Below the pieces are notes generated by a model. That model saw nothing but the letters and a program-made list of their open reading frames with translations. It was not told where the DNA came from and made no database searches. The position numbers and the translations under genes were made by a program. From Selenomonas sp. (GTDB taxonomy: Bacteria; Bacillota; Negativicutes; Selenomonadales; Selenomonadaceae), in the NCBI GenBank assembly GCA_017635515.1, contig JAGBLH010000237.1:1-34254 (forward strand): DNA of 34,254 bases, written 5' to 3'. Within the stretch, counting starts at the first letter, position 1, and the number at the start of each line of letters is the position of its first letter. Shown piece by piece: positions 7,869 through 15,699 of the stretch.

Positions 7869-9533
7869 TCATATTTCCATGATAATCGGAAGAATCATAG
7901 GACGGCGACGGGTCTTATCAAAAAGGTAACGTCCCAAAGCATCACGCACATTAGCCTTGATGGCAGCCCATTCCTTCACGCCCTCATCCTCGCAGCGGTC
8001 AAGGGCCTGCTGAACTCTTGCTCTGGCCTCGTCCATCAGGGCCTCTGACTCACGCACGTAGACGAATCCGCGGGACACAATATCAGGGCCTGCCACCACA
8101 CGGTTGGAAGCCTTGTCCATGGTCACCACCACGATGAGGATGCCATCCTGGGATAACTGGCGGCGGTCACGCAGGACGATATTGCCCACATCGCCTACAC
8201 CCAGACCATCCACCATGACCATGCCGGCAGTGACCTTGCCTGCCTGAGTGCCCTTGTCACGGGTAAACTCCAAAATCTGGCCGTTCTCGCCGATAAAGAT
8301 ATTCTCCTTGGGCATGCCCAAATCCCTGGCCAGACGGGCGTGCTGCACCAGCATATGGTACTCGCCATGCACGGGGATGAAGAACTTTGGCCTCACCAGG
8401 TTGTGCATGAGCTTCAGTTCTTCCCGGCTGGCATGGCCGGACACATGGATGCCCTGATTGCGTCCGTAAATGACATTGGCTCCCAGCTTCATGAGATTGT
8501 CGATAGTCCTGGTCACCAGCTTCTCATTGCCGGGGATAGGCGTAGCAGAAATGATCACCGTATCACCAGGTACAACCGTCACCTTGCGGTGATCAGACAT
8601 GGACATGCGGGTCAGAGCTGACATGGGCTCGCCCTGGCTGCCCGTGGTGCAGATGACAATCTGCTCCGGGCGGAAGCGATTTATTTCATCAATGTCAATG
8701 ATAGTACCCTCTGGAGCGTGGATATAGCCCAGCTCCATGGAAATGCCCACCACGTTCACCATGCTGCGGCCCAGGATAGCCACCCTACGCTTATAGCGCA
8801 CGGCGGTGTCGATAACCTGCTGGATGCGGTGGACATTGGAGGAGAAAGTAGCCACGATGATGCGGCCCCGTGCCCCGTGGAAAGCCTTGTCAAAGGCCGC
8901 CCCCACGGTGCTCTCGCTCATGGTGTGACCCTCGCGCTCAGCGTTGGTGCTGTCAGCCATCATCACCAGCACGCCCTTGTTGCCCAGCTCCGCGAAGCGA
9001 CGGAAATCAGTCATCTTGCCGTCTACGGGGGTATAGTCAAGCTTGAAGTCACCCGTATGGACAATCATACCCACCGGGGTCTTGATGGAAAGGCCCACGG
9101 CATCAGGAATGGAATGATTGACGCGGATGAAGCCCACGCTGAAGCAGCCCACATTGATGATGTCTCCCTGCATGACAGAATGCAGGTTGCTGGAATCCAC
9201 CCCATTTTCCTGCAAGCGACCTTCCAGAATACCCAGGGTCAGGCGGGTGCCGTAAACAGGCACGTTGATCTGTTTAAGCAAATACGGCAAGGCGCCGATA
9301 TGATCCTCATGGCCATGGGTCAGCACCACGGCCTTGATCATTTCCCTGTTCTCCATGAGATAGGAAATATCCGGGATGACCAAATCTATGCCCAGCATAT
9401 CCTCTTCGGGGAACATGAGACCTGAATCTATGACCAGTATCTCGTCATCCACGCGAATGACGGTCATGTTCTTGCCGATTTCCCCAAGTCCGCCCAGGGG
9501 AATAATTTGCAGTTTTTGTGCTCCTTTAGACAA
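7869..9533 (-). CDS. rnj: Ribonuclease J
   Basis: RNase J is a metallo-beta-lactamase/beta-CASP nuclease with 5'-3' exo- and endonuclease activity, central to mRNA decay and rRNA maturation in Firmicutes. The metal motif HGHEDHIGALPYL, HTGDFKLDYTP, the MADSTNAEREGHT segment, VSGHASREELK and PVHGEYHML are all present. The length of about 554 residues is normal. The longest frame starts with GTG at 9542, but its GGAGGT touches the start codon with no spacer. The TTG at 9533 lies nine bases after GGAGGT and gives the usual N-terminus (MSKGAQKLQIIPLGGLGEIGKN), so I prefer it. A leader of about 150 bases precedes it. Only one RNase J copy is visible in this window. Confidence 0.95.
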   Translation of the reverse strand: MSKGAQKLQIIPLGGLGEIGKNMTVIRVDDEILVIDSGLMFPEEDMLGIDLVIPDISYLMENREMIKAVVLTHGHEDHIGALPYLLKQINVPVYGTRLTLGILEGRLQENGVDSSNLHSVMQGDIINVGCFSVGFIRVNHSIPDAVGLSIKTPVGMIVHTGDFKLDYTPVDGKMTDFRRFAELGNKGVLVMMADSTNAEREGHTMSESTVGAAFDKAFHGARGRIIVATFSSNVHRIQQVIDTAVRYKRRVAILGRSMVNVVGISMELGYIHAPEGTIIDIDEINRFRPEQIVICTTGSQGEPMSALTRMSMSDHRKVTVVPGDTVIISATPIPGNEKLVTRTIDNLMKLGANVIYGRNQGIHVSGHASREELKLMHNLVRPKFFIPVHGEYHMLVQHARLARDLGMPKENIFIGENGQILEFTRDKGTQAGKVTAGMVMVDGLGVGDVGNIVLRDRRQLSQDGILIVVVTMDKASNRVVAGPDIVSRGFVYVRESEALMDEARARVQQALDRCEDEGVKEWAAIKANVRDALGRYLFDKTRRRPMILPIIMEI

Positions 9534-9694
9534 AAAAATCACACCTCCGAAGTGTTTTTATATATAAACAAGGCAATATCCAAATAAAGCGCTCATAAAA
9601 AGTCCAATCAGCAGGCACACCTTGGCACAACATCTTGGATTTGCATATAAAAAATAAGCCTATTTAGTTTTGTCCGCTCAGTCTATTCTTTTAC

Positions 9695-9723
9695 ATTGTA
9701 ACATTTCGGGCACAATAATGCAA
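9695..9723 (-). promoter_or_regulatory. Extended -10 promoter of rnj
   Basis: On the minus strand, TTGCAT (9723-9718), 17 bases, then TACAAT (9700-9695) with TG one base upstream (TGTTACAAT). The -35 match is weak, but the extended -10 compensates. The predicted leader is about 155 bases. The rest of the 9534-9842 gap holds only this leader and the mdh terminator; I see no further gene in it. Confidence 0.5.
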
Positions 9724-9780
9724 ACAGAAAAGATAAAAGGGCTCATAGCAAAAAACACTAATAAATGCGCAATAGAGAAA

Positions 9781-9815
9781 ATGGCACCGCTGCCCCTAAG
9801 GACACACGGTGCCAT
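9781..9815 (-). terminator. Terminator of mdh
   Basis: Arms ATGGCACCG (9781-9789) and CGGTGCCAT (9807-9815) pair perfectly over 9 bp with a 17-base loop. On the minus strand the hairpin is followed by TTTCTCTATT, about 28 bases after the mdh stop. Confidence 0.8.
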
Positions 9816-9842
9816 CTGACTTAGCTATGGAATTGTCAGCGC

Positions 9843-10793
9843 TTACTTCAGAGCGTCGCCAATCTTGGAGTTGGTGTCGCGGGCTGCGGCTACGCTCTCA
9901 TCAAACTTAGCCTTCTCCTCGCCTTCCAGCTTGACTTCCACGACCTTCTCCATGCCATCCTTGCCCAGGATGACGGGAACGCCGATGCAGAGGTCTTTCT
10001 CGCCATACTCGCCGTCGAGATATACGCAGCAGGGCATGAGCTTCTTGGCATCGAGGGCAATAGCCTCAACCATGGCAGCAGCTGCTGCGCCCGGAGCATA
10101 CCAAGCGGAGGTGCCCAGCAGCTTGGTGAGAGTTGCGCCGCCGACCTTGGTAGCCTCTACAGCCTCGGTGAGCTGCTCCTCGGTCAGGAGTTCCTTCACG
10201 GGGATGCCGCGATAAGTAGCCAGGCTCACGAGAGGAACCATGGTCTTGTCGCTGTGGCCGCCGATGACGGTGCCGTCTACATCAGTCGGGGTAGCAGGAT
10301 AACCGGCCTTCTGCAGAGCCTTGGACAGGAAATAACGGAAACGGCTGCTGTCCAGCATGCCGCCCTGGCCGATGACGCGGTTGCGAGGCAGCTTGGAATC
10401 CTTGAAAGTCAGGTAGGTCATCGCATCCATGGGGTTGGAGATGATGATGAAGATGGCATCGGGAGAATACTCCAAAGCCTGATCCACCACGCTCTTCACA
10501 ATCTTAGCATTGGTGCCGATGAGGTCTTCGCGGCTCATGCCCGGCTTGCGGGGGATGCCGGAAGTCACAACCACGACCTGGGAGCCGGCAGTGGCAGCAT
10601 AATCATTGGTCACGCCAGTCACGGTAGTGTCGAAGTTCAGAAGATGAGCCGTCTGCATGATGTCCATGGCCTTGCCTTCGGACACGCCCTCCTTGATATC
10701 AATGAGCACAACCTCGCTGCAGATGTTCTTCGTAGCCAGCACGTTCGCTACGGTTGCACCAACGTTACCTGCACCAACAACTGTTACCTTCAT
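9843..10793 (-). CDS. mdh: Malate dehydrogenase (LDH-like family)
   Basis: NAD-dependent interconversion of malate and oxaloacetate, a step of the reductive branch to succinate and propionate in Negativicutes. The Rossmann loop is GAGNVGA (residues 7-13). The substrate loop reads SGIPRKPGMSRED, with Arg82 and Arg88; an arginine at the first of these positions, where lactate enzymes have glutamine, favours malate over lactate. Asp148/Arg151 (MLDSSRFR) and His180 (GGHSDKTMVPL) complete the active site. The C-terminal half (GGATLTKLLGTSAWYAPGAAAA, CCVYLDGEYG) recalls, from memory, malate dehydrogenases of Bacteroidetes. The frame extends to 10904, but ATG 10793 has AAGGAGGC nine bases upstream and gives 316 residues, the normal length. 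It is monocistronic. Confidence 0.93.
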   Translation of the reverse strand: MKVTVVGAGNVGATVANVLATKNICSEVVLIDIKEGVSEGKAMDIMQTAHLLNFDTTVTGVTNDYAATAGSQVVVVTSGIPRKPGMSREDLIGTNAKIVKSVVDQALEYSPDAIFIIISNPMDAMTYLTFKDSKLPRNRVIGQGGMLDSSRFRYFLSKALQKAGYPATPTDVDGTVIGGHSDKTMVPLVSLATYRGIPVKELLTEEQLTEAVEATKVGGATLTKLLGTSAWYAPGAAAAAMVEAIALDAKKLMPCCVYLDGEYGEKDLCIGVPVILGKDGMEKVVEVKLEGEEKAKFDESVAAARDTNSKIGDALK

Positions 10794-10857
10794 AATGAAA
10801 TGCCTCCTTGAGATATGGCCGGGCACATATTTTCCCGACGGAATGGCTTTTATGAAT

Positions 10858-10881
10858 AATGAATCATGTTTATGATTCATT
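10858..10881. repeat. 10-bp inverted repeat just downstream of the mdh promoter (possible operator)
   Basis: AATGAATCAT (10858-10867), a GTTT spacer and ATGATTCATT (10872-10881) form a perfect dyad. It starts about two bases after the predicted transcription start (near 10883), where a repressor would block initiation or early elongation. It could also fold as a weak AT-rich hairpin in the leader. No terminator tract follows. Confidence 0.6.
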
Positions 10882-10889
10882 ACGTTCCA

Positions 10890-10918
10890 ATTATAACAAA
10901 GCAAACGGCCAGCGTCAA
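10890..10918 (-). promoter_or_regulatory. Promoter of mdh
   Basis: On the minus strand, TTGACG (10918-10913), a 17-base spacer and a perfect TATAAT (10895-10890), again with TG giving TGTTATAAT. This is close to the ideal vegetative promoter. The leader is about 90 bases and contains the 10858-10881 dyad. Confidence 0.85.
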
Positions 10919-10976
10919 GAAAAAAGACAATAGTCGTAAAATTGAAATTTCGTTTTTGCGCCTAAAACGAAAATAA

Positions 10977-11011
10977 CCGCCGAATGCTCCCAACCAGGCT
11001 TCATTCAGCGG
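10977..11011 (-). terminator. Terminator of the ldt-polA-mutM-coaE-slt operon, overlapping the slt stop
   Basis: On the minus strand, CCGCTGAATG (11011-11002) pairs with CATTCGGCGG (10986-10977), with one wobble and a 15-base loop, and is followed by TTATTTTCGTTTT. The left arm includes the TGA stop of slt (11003-11001). Confidence 0.7.
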
Positions 11012-11615
11012 CGTAAAGTTTTCGGTATTTGCCCTGCAGGGACAGGACCTGCTTCACATAGGCTCGGGTTTCCTTGAAGGGAATGGCCTGCACATCGGAG
11101 AAATCATCTTTCCAGCCGTAGTCCTCCATCCACTCCCGCACGTTGCCACGGCCTGCATTGTAGGCCGCCAAGGCCAGCACATCATTGCCCTTGAACTCCT
11201 CTTCCAGATCAGCCAGGTACCATATCCCGTACCGCAGGTTCCTGTCCGGGTCATGGAGCTCAAGCTCCTGATAATCCCTCTCCCCCAGCCGCAAAGCTAT
11301 CCAGTCAGCAGTGTCCGGCATCAGCTGCATGAGGCCCACGGCCCCCCGGTGGGAATGGACATCATGCTGGAACTTGCTCTCCACCTTGATGACTGCCGCC
11401 ACCAGGTAGCAATCCACCTTGTAGCGCTTGGCATAGCGCTCCACCGTGTCGCGGTAGGGAAAGGGATAGAGGTAGCTGCGCTGCACCTGGGAGTTCTGTG
11501 ACAGAAAGTAGATGGTGAAACAGGAAAGGAACACCATCAAGCCCAGGCAGAAGGCACAGCCTACGCGCCTTCTGGCCTCACGGGCCTTTTCTACCTTTTC
11601 AGGCAAATTGCTCAT
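11001..11615 (-). CDS. Membrane-anchored lytic transglycosylase (SLT domain)
   Basis: This 204-residue protein has a basic N-terminus (KAREARRRVG) and one transmembrane segment at about residues 19-39. An SLT domain facing the periplasm follows. The catalytic glutamate is Glu79 in AAVIKVESKF. GAVGLMQLMP (91-100) and ALAAYNAGRGNV are the other family signatures. Such enzymes cleave peptidoglycan to 1,6-anhydro-muropeptides. The start at 11615 overlaps the end of coaE by 17 bases, so translation is coupled. The upstream operon gene ldt also works on the cell wall. It resembles the short Slt70-type enzymes usually placed next to coaE and polA in Negativicutes and Clostridia (from memory). Confidence 0.92.
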   Translation of the reverse strand: MSNLPEKVEKAREARRRVGCAFCLGLMVFLSCFTIYFLSQNSQVQRSYLYPFPYRDTVERYAKRYKVDCYLVAAVIKVESKFQHDVHSHRGAVGLMQLMPDTADWIALRLGERDYQELELHDPDRNLRYGIWYLADLEEEFKGNDVLALAAYNAGRGNVREWMEDYGWKDDFSDVQAIPFKETRAYVKQVLSLQGKYRKLYAAE

Positions 11616-12207
11616 GTATCCTTTCCTTCCATAAGTCCTTCACAATCCTTCTCGTCTCTGCCATGGTGCCGCTGTTGTCAATAGCCACCTCTGCCCTCGC
11701 CAGCTTCTCTGCCAGGGGCATCTGCGCCCTGATGCGGCGCAGGGCCTGTTCCTCGGTACACTTATCCCGCAGGCAGAGCCGCCTCAACTGCTCGCCTTCC
11801 GACACATAGACCAGCCAGCTTTCCTCTGCCAGCTTGTCCCAGCCTGACTCAAAGAGCAGCGGCACATCCAGCACAGCCATAGTCACTTTAGCCCTTTGGG
11901 CCTCGGCCAGTTGCTTCTTGAGCTCCTCAAGTATCAGGGGAAAGGCCGTGCTGTCCAGCCACTGCTTTTCCTCGGAGCAGGCAAAGACACGCTCTGCTAT
12001 GGCCTTGCGATCAAGGCATCCTTCATCGGTCAATATGCCAGAACCGAAATGCTTCACATAGGCTTGATAGATGGCCTTCCCCGGCTCGGACAGCGCATGG
12101 GCTATCTGGTCTGCATCTATGATGCAAGCTCCCAGCTTGCCCAGCATTTGGGACACGGTGCTCTTGCCGCAGGCTATACCGCCGGTAAGGCCTATGACCC
12201 TGGTCAT
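11599..12207 (-). CDS. coaE: Dephospho-CoA kinase
   Basis: The last step of coenzyme A synthesis: phosphorylation of the 3'-hydroxyl of dephospho-CoA with ATP. The Walker A loop GLTGGIACGKST is at residues 6-17, DADQIAH is the substrate-binding aspartate motif, and VLDVPLLFESG is the family's central strand-loop. The length of 202 residues is normal. The frame stays open to 12285 inside mutM, but the ATG at 12207 gives the standard MTRVIGLTGGI start. That ATG overlaps the mutM stop as ATGA. The order polA-mutM-coaE is conserved across many Firmicutes. Confidence 0.96.
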   Translation of the reverse strand: MTRVIGLTGGIACGKSTVSQMLGKLGACIIDADQIAHALSEPGKAIYQAYVKHFGSGILTDEGCLDRKAIAERVFACSEEKQWLDSTAFPLILEELKKQLAEAQRAKVTMAVLDVPLLFESGWDKLAEESWLVYVSEGEQLRRLCLRDKCTEEQALRRIRAQMPLAEKLARAEVAIDNSGTMAETRRIVKDLWKERIHEQFA

Positions 12208-13043
12208 GGCTCCATCCTCTGGCACATGGGGCAGTAATGGGTGCCCCTGCCCCCCACCTTCGTGTACTCGATGAGCACGCCGCACTGACGACAGGGCTCT
12301 CCCTGACGGTGATAGACATAGAGGTGTTCCTGATGAGAACCCTTGCCCCCTGCGCCGTTGCGGTAATCCCTGAAGGTGGTACCGCCGTCCCTGATGCCAG
12401 CTTCAATCACCTGATTGACAGCTGCCCAAAGGCTTCGGCATTCCTCATGGCTCAGGCTGCCTGCCTGCCGCCGGGGATGCACATGGGCCAGGAACAAGGC
12501 CTCATCGGCATAGATATTGCCTATGCCGCCGATTTTCTGCTGATCCAGCAGCAGGTTTTTGATGGGCGCCTTGACCTTGCGGGTGATGCCCTCAAGATAC
12601 TCCGCCGTAAATTCCACAGACAGCGGCTCGGGACCCATTTCCCGGAGTCCCTTCACCAGCTCAAGCTCTCCAGGCTTCAAGCCGTAAATCACGCCAAAGG
12701 TACGGATATCCGCAAAGCAAAGGCGGGAGCCATCGTCCAGATAGAAAACAGCCCTCAGATGGGCATTCTCATACTCCTGCCCGACCTCCACATAGACCAG
12801 GCTGCCAGTCATGCGCAGGTGGAAAAGAATCCTTATCTCGCCCTCCAGGCGCATGAGCAAGTACTTGCCCTTCCGCTCCATGCCTTCAATGGCCAGGCCG
12901 CAGCAAAGGCTGCTCAGGGCCTCGGGGCTTTCGGGCCATTTCAGCTGGCGGGGTAGCAGGATATCCAGGAACTCTATCTTTTTTCCCGCCAGTTTGCTGT
13001 CCAAATGCTGGCGGATGATTTCTACTTCCGGCATTTCAGGCAT
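12204..13043 (-). CDS. mutM: Formamidopyrimidine-DNA glycosylase
   Basis: MutM (Fpg) removes 8-oxoguanine and other oxidised purines and nicks the abasic site. The sequence starts MPEMPEVEIIRQHL; Pro2 is the catalytic nucleophile and Glu3 the acid. The helix-two-turn-helix region GIGNIYADEALFLAHVHP and the C-terminal zinc finger, with cysteine pairs CRQC and CPMC, are complete. The length of 279 residues is normal. ATG 13043 has AAGGAG at good spacing, 22 bases after polA. It acts with Pol I in base-excision repair, which fits the operon. Confidence 0.96.
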   Translation of the reverse strand: MPEMPEVEIIRQHLDSKLAGKKIEFLDILLPRQLKWPESPEALSSLCCGLAIEGMERKGKYLLMRLEGEIRILFHLRMTGSLVYVEVGQEYENAHLRAVFYLDDGSRLCFADIRTFGVIYGLKPGELELVKGLREMGPEPLSVEFTAEYLEGITRKVKAPIKNLLLDQQKIGGIGNIYADEALFLAHVHPRRQAGSLSHEECRSLWAAVNQVIEAGIRDGGTTFRDYRNGAGGKGSHQEHLYVYHRQGEPCRQCGVLIEYTKVGGRGTHYCPMCQRMEP

Positions 13044-13065
13044 GGGAATGCTCCTTCTCTCACTC

Positions 13066-15669
13066 TTACTTCGCTTCCGCCCAGTTGGGGCCGTAGCTTA
13101 TGTCAATGCTCAAAGGCACAGAAAGCTCAACCACCTGCTCCATGGTCTCCCGCAGGATCTGGCTGACCTGCTCCACTTCATCAGCAGTGACTTCCAGCAC
13201 CAGTTCATCGTGTACCTGCAGGAGAATGCGGCTCCTGACCCCGGCTTCCCTTAACGCCTGATGAGCGGCAACCATAGCCAGCTTGATGATATCCGCCGCC
13301 GTGCCCTGAATGGGCGTGTTCATGGCCATGCGCTCCGCCAAGGAGCGCTGATTGAAATTGCGGCTGGTGATGGCGGGCAGTTCCCTGCGCCTGCCGAAGA
13401 GGGTCTTGACACTGCCGGTGTCCTTTGCCTCCTGCACCATGCGGTCAAGGTAAGCCTTGACCCCTGGATAGCGATCAAAGTAGCTCGCGATATAGCCTGC
13501 AGCCTCCTGGCGGGAGATATGCAAGTCACGGGACAAGCCATAGTCGCTGATACCATAGACAATGCCAAAATTCACCGCCTTGGCCTTGCGGCGCATCTCC
13601 GCCGTGACCTCGTCCAGAGTCACCCCGAAAACCTCCGCAGCCGTGCGAGCATGGATATCCTGGTCCTCCCGGAAAGCCTCCAGGAAGCTCTCGTCCCCTG
13701 ACATGTGCGCCAAAATCCTCAGCTCTATCTGAGAATAATCCGCCGACAAGAGATAATCATAGCCCTCCCCCGGTTCAAAGAGGGCGCGGATAGTCTTGCC
13801 CTCCTCCCGGCGCACGGGAATGTTCTGGAGATTGGGGTCGGAGCTGGAAAGGCGCCCAGTAGCCGTCACTGTCTGGTTGAAAGTAGTATGCACCCTGCCT
13901 GTTTCCCCATCAATGAGGTCGGCAATGCCATCGAGATAAGTGGATTTCAGCTTGCTCCACATGCGGAAGGCCAGCACCAGCTCCACAATGGGGTGCTGAT
14001 AACGCAAGGTCTCCAGCACCTCCACATTGGTAGAATAGCCGGTCTTTGTCTTCTTCACTGGCGGCAGGCCCAAGCGTTCAAAGAGCACCTCCCCCAGTTG
14101 CTTGGGAGAATTGATCTTGAACTCGCCCCCAGCCAGGGTATAGATGTCGGCCTGAATGGCTTCAAGCTTCTGCCCCACTTCCTCTGCTTTTTCCAGCAAG
14201 CGCTGACGATTCACGAAAATGCCCTGCTGCTCCATATCGGCCAGCACTGCTACCAAAGGCAGTTCCATATCAGCATAGAGCCTTTCCTGCTGCCGCTCCG
14301 TCAGTTCCTGCCAAAGTGGCTCCCGCAACCTGGCGAGCAGGCCTGCCTGCCAGGCTGCTTCTTCCTGCTCGTCTGCAAAAGCCTCAGGCACCGCCTCCCG
14401 GGGGAAATAATCTCCTGCCAGCCGCCCCAGCTCATAGTCTGAAAGCTCTGGGCGCAGCAGGTAGTCCACCAGCTGGACATCGAAGAACTGCACTCCGCTT
14501 AGTCCTGCCTGATAGTATCGTTTGGCATCAAACACCACCGCCTGGCGGCCAGATTCAAGGGCTTGCAGCAAAGCCTCCCAGGCAGGTGTGCCGAAGGGTA
14601 CGAAAACCTTCACCTTGCCACAGACAACTGCCCCTCCCTCCAGTCTCTCAAAGGGGTGCCTGCCGGAAAAGACACCTGCCAGGCCCAATGCTCCCTCTTC
14701 CTTCAGACAAGCTTCAAACTCCGCGGCCTTTGCCGCTATCCTGTAGCTGAGATCAGCCGGAACAGCCTCCTGCTCCTCCGTGAACAAGCTAGTTTCCCGC
14801 ACATTGAGCCTCTGGAAGTTCTGCCAGACCTTGTTCAGCTCATGGGCCTTGCAGAAAGCCTCCATAGCCTCGAAGCCCGGCTCGATGGCAAACATCTCTT
14901 CCTTGAAGGCCATATCTGGCACCGCCAGCTCTATGGTAGCCAGTTCCTTGGAGAGCAGGGCCTGTTCCTTGTTCTCCAGCAATTTTTCCTGCAGCTTCTT
15001 GCCGGAAACCTTGTCAGCATTCTCCAGCACAGCCTCCAGGCTGCCATACTCAAGCAGCAGCTTGGAAGCCGTCTTGAGTCCCACTCCCGGCACGCCGGGA
15101 ATATTGTCAGAGGTGTCCCCCATCAAGCCCTTGAGGTCGATGAGCTTGACAGGCTCGAAGCCGTATTCTTCCTCAAAGGCCACCTCATCATAGAGCTTGA
15201 TTTCGGAGATGCCCTTCTTGGTGAGCATGACCCGCAGGTTTGGCCGCACCAGTTGCAGGGCATCCCTGTCCCCCGTCACCACGATGGTGTCAAAACCGCC
15301 CAAAGCCGCCTGGGTAGCCATGGTGCCGATGATATCATCGGCCTCATAGTTGTCCTTTTCCAAAAAGGCAATGCCGTAAGCCTTGGCATACTCCTTCAGC
15401 AAGGGAATCTGGGTCTTGAGCTCTGCGGGAGTCTCCTTGCGGGTTCCCTTGTAGTCGGCATAGCGCTCCGTACGGAAGGTATGTCGGCTACGGTCGAAGG
15501 CAATGGCCAAAAGCTCCGGACTCAGCTCTGCCAAGAGCTTGGTGAGCATATTGTCAAAGCCCACCATGGCCCCCGTAGCCTCCCCCTTGGAATCCGTCAG
15601 AGGCGGCATGGCATAAAAAGCCCTGTAGATAAGGCTGCTTCCATCCAGTATGACGAATTTCTTTGACAC
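13066..15669 (-). CDS. polA: DNA polymerase I (5' nuclease + polymerase; proofreading site degenerate)
   Basis: The 867-residue enzyme has an N-terminal 5' nuclease domain (1-290; YEADD, TGDRDAL, GDTSDNIPGVPGVG). The exonuclease-like middle domain spans about 305-450, and the polymerase domain follows. Motif A is DYSQIELRIL (Asp644), motif B is RRKAKAVNFGIVYG (693-706), and motif C is QVHDELV (818-824). The middle domain lacks the acidic residues of Exo I (DTE is replaced by GVFSGR), Exo II (VVFDAKRYYQAG has no N...D) and Exo III (no YxxxD). Proofreading is therefore probably absent, as in the Bacillus stearothermophilus enzyme. The start is GTG at 15669, with AGGAGG upstream. It follows ldt by 30 bases. 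Confidence 0.97.
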   Translation of the reverse strand: MSKKFVILDGSSLIYRAFYAMPPLTDSKGEATGAMVGFDNMLTKLLAELSPELLAIAFDRSRHTFRTERYADYKGTRKETPAELKTQIPLLKEYAKAYGIAFLEKDNYEADDIIGTMATQAALGGFDTIVVTGDRDALQLVRPNLRVMLTKKGISEIKLYDEVAFEEEYGFEPVKLIDLKGLMGDTSDNIPGVPGVGLKTASKLLLEYGSLEAVLENADKVSGKKLQEKLLENKEQALLSKELATIELAVPDMAFKEEMFAIEPGFEAMEAFCKAHELNKVWQNFQRLNVRETSLFTEEQEAVPADLSYRIAAKAAEFEACLKEEGALGLAGVFSGRHPFERLEGGAVVCGKVKVFVPFGTPAWEALLQALESGRQAVVFDAKRYYQAGLSGVQFFDVQLVDYLLRPELSDYELGRLAGDYFPREAVPEAFADEQEEAAWQAGLLARLREPLWQELTERQQERLYADMELPLVAVLADMEQQGIFVNRQRLLEKAEEVGQKLEAIQADIYTLAGGEFKINSPKQLGEVLFERLGLPPVKKTKTGYSTNVEVLETLRYQHPIVELVLAFRMWSKLKSTYLDGIADLIDGETGRVHTTFNQTVTATGRLSSSDPNLQNIPVRREEGKTIRALFEPGEGYDYLLSADYSQIELRILAHMSGDESFLEAFREDQDIHARTAAEVFGVTLDEVTAEMRRKAKAVNFGIVYGISDYGLSRDLHISRQEAAGYIASYFDRYPGVKAYLDRMVQEAKDTGSVKTLFGRRRELPAITSRNFNQRSLAERMAMNTPIQGTAADIIKLAMVAAHQALREAGVRSRILLQVHDELVLEVTADEVEQVSQILRETMEQVVELSVPLSIDISYGPNWAEAK

Positions 15670-15699
15670 AGGGACCCCCTCCTAAAATCACTAAAACAC

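Noticed and set aside
7800-8048. 82-codon plus-strand frame across the terminator after the TtcA-like gene
   Set aside because: It spans a bidirectional terminator and then reads antisense to rnj.
14563-15666. 367-codon open frame on the plus strand opposite polA
   Set aside because: Antisense shadow of the 5' nuclease part of PolA; no recognisable domain.
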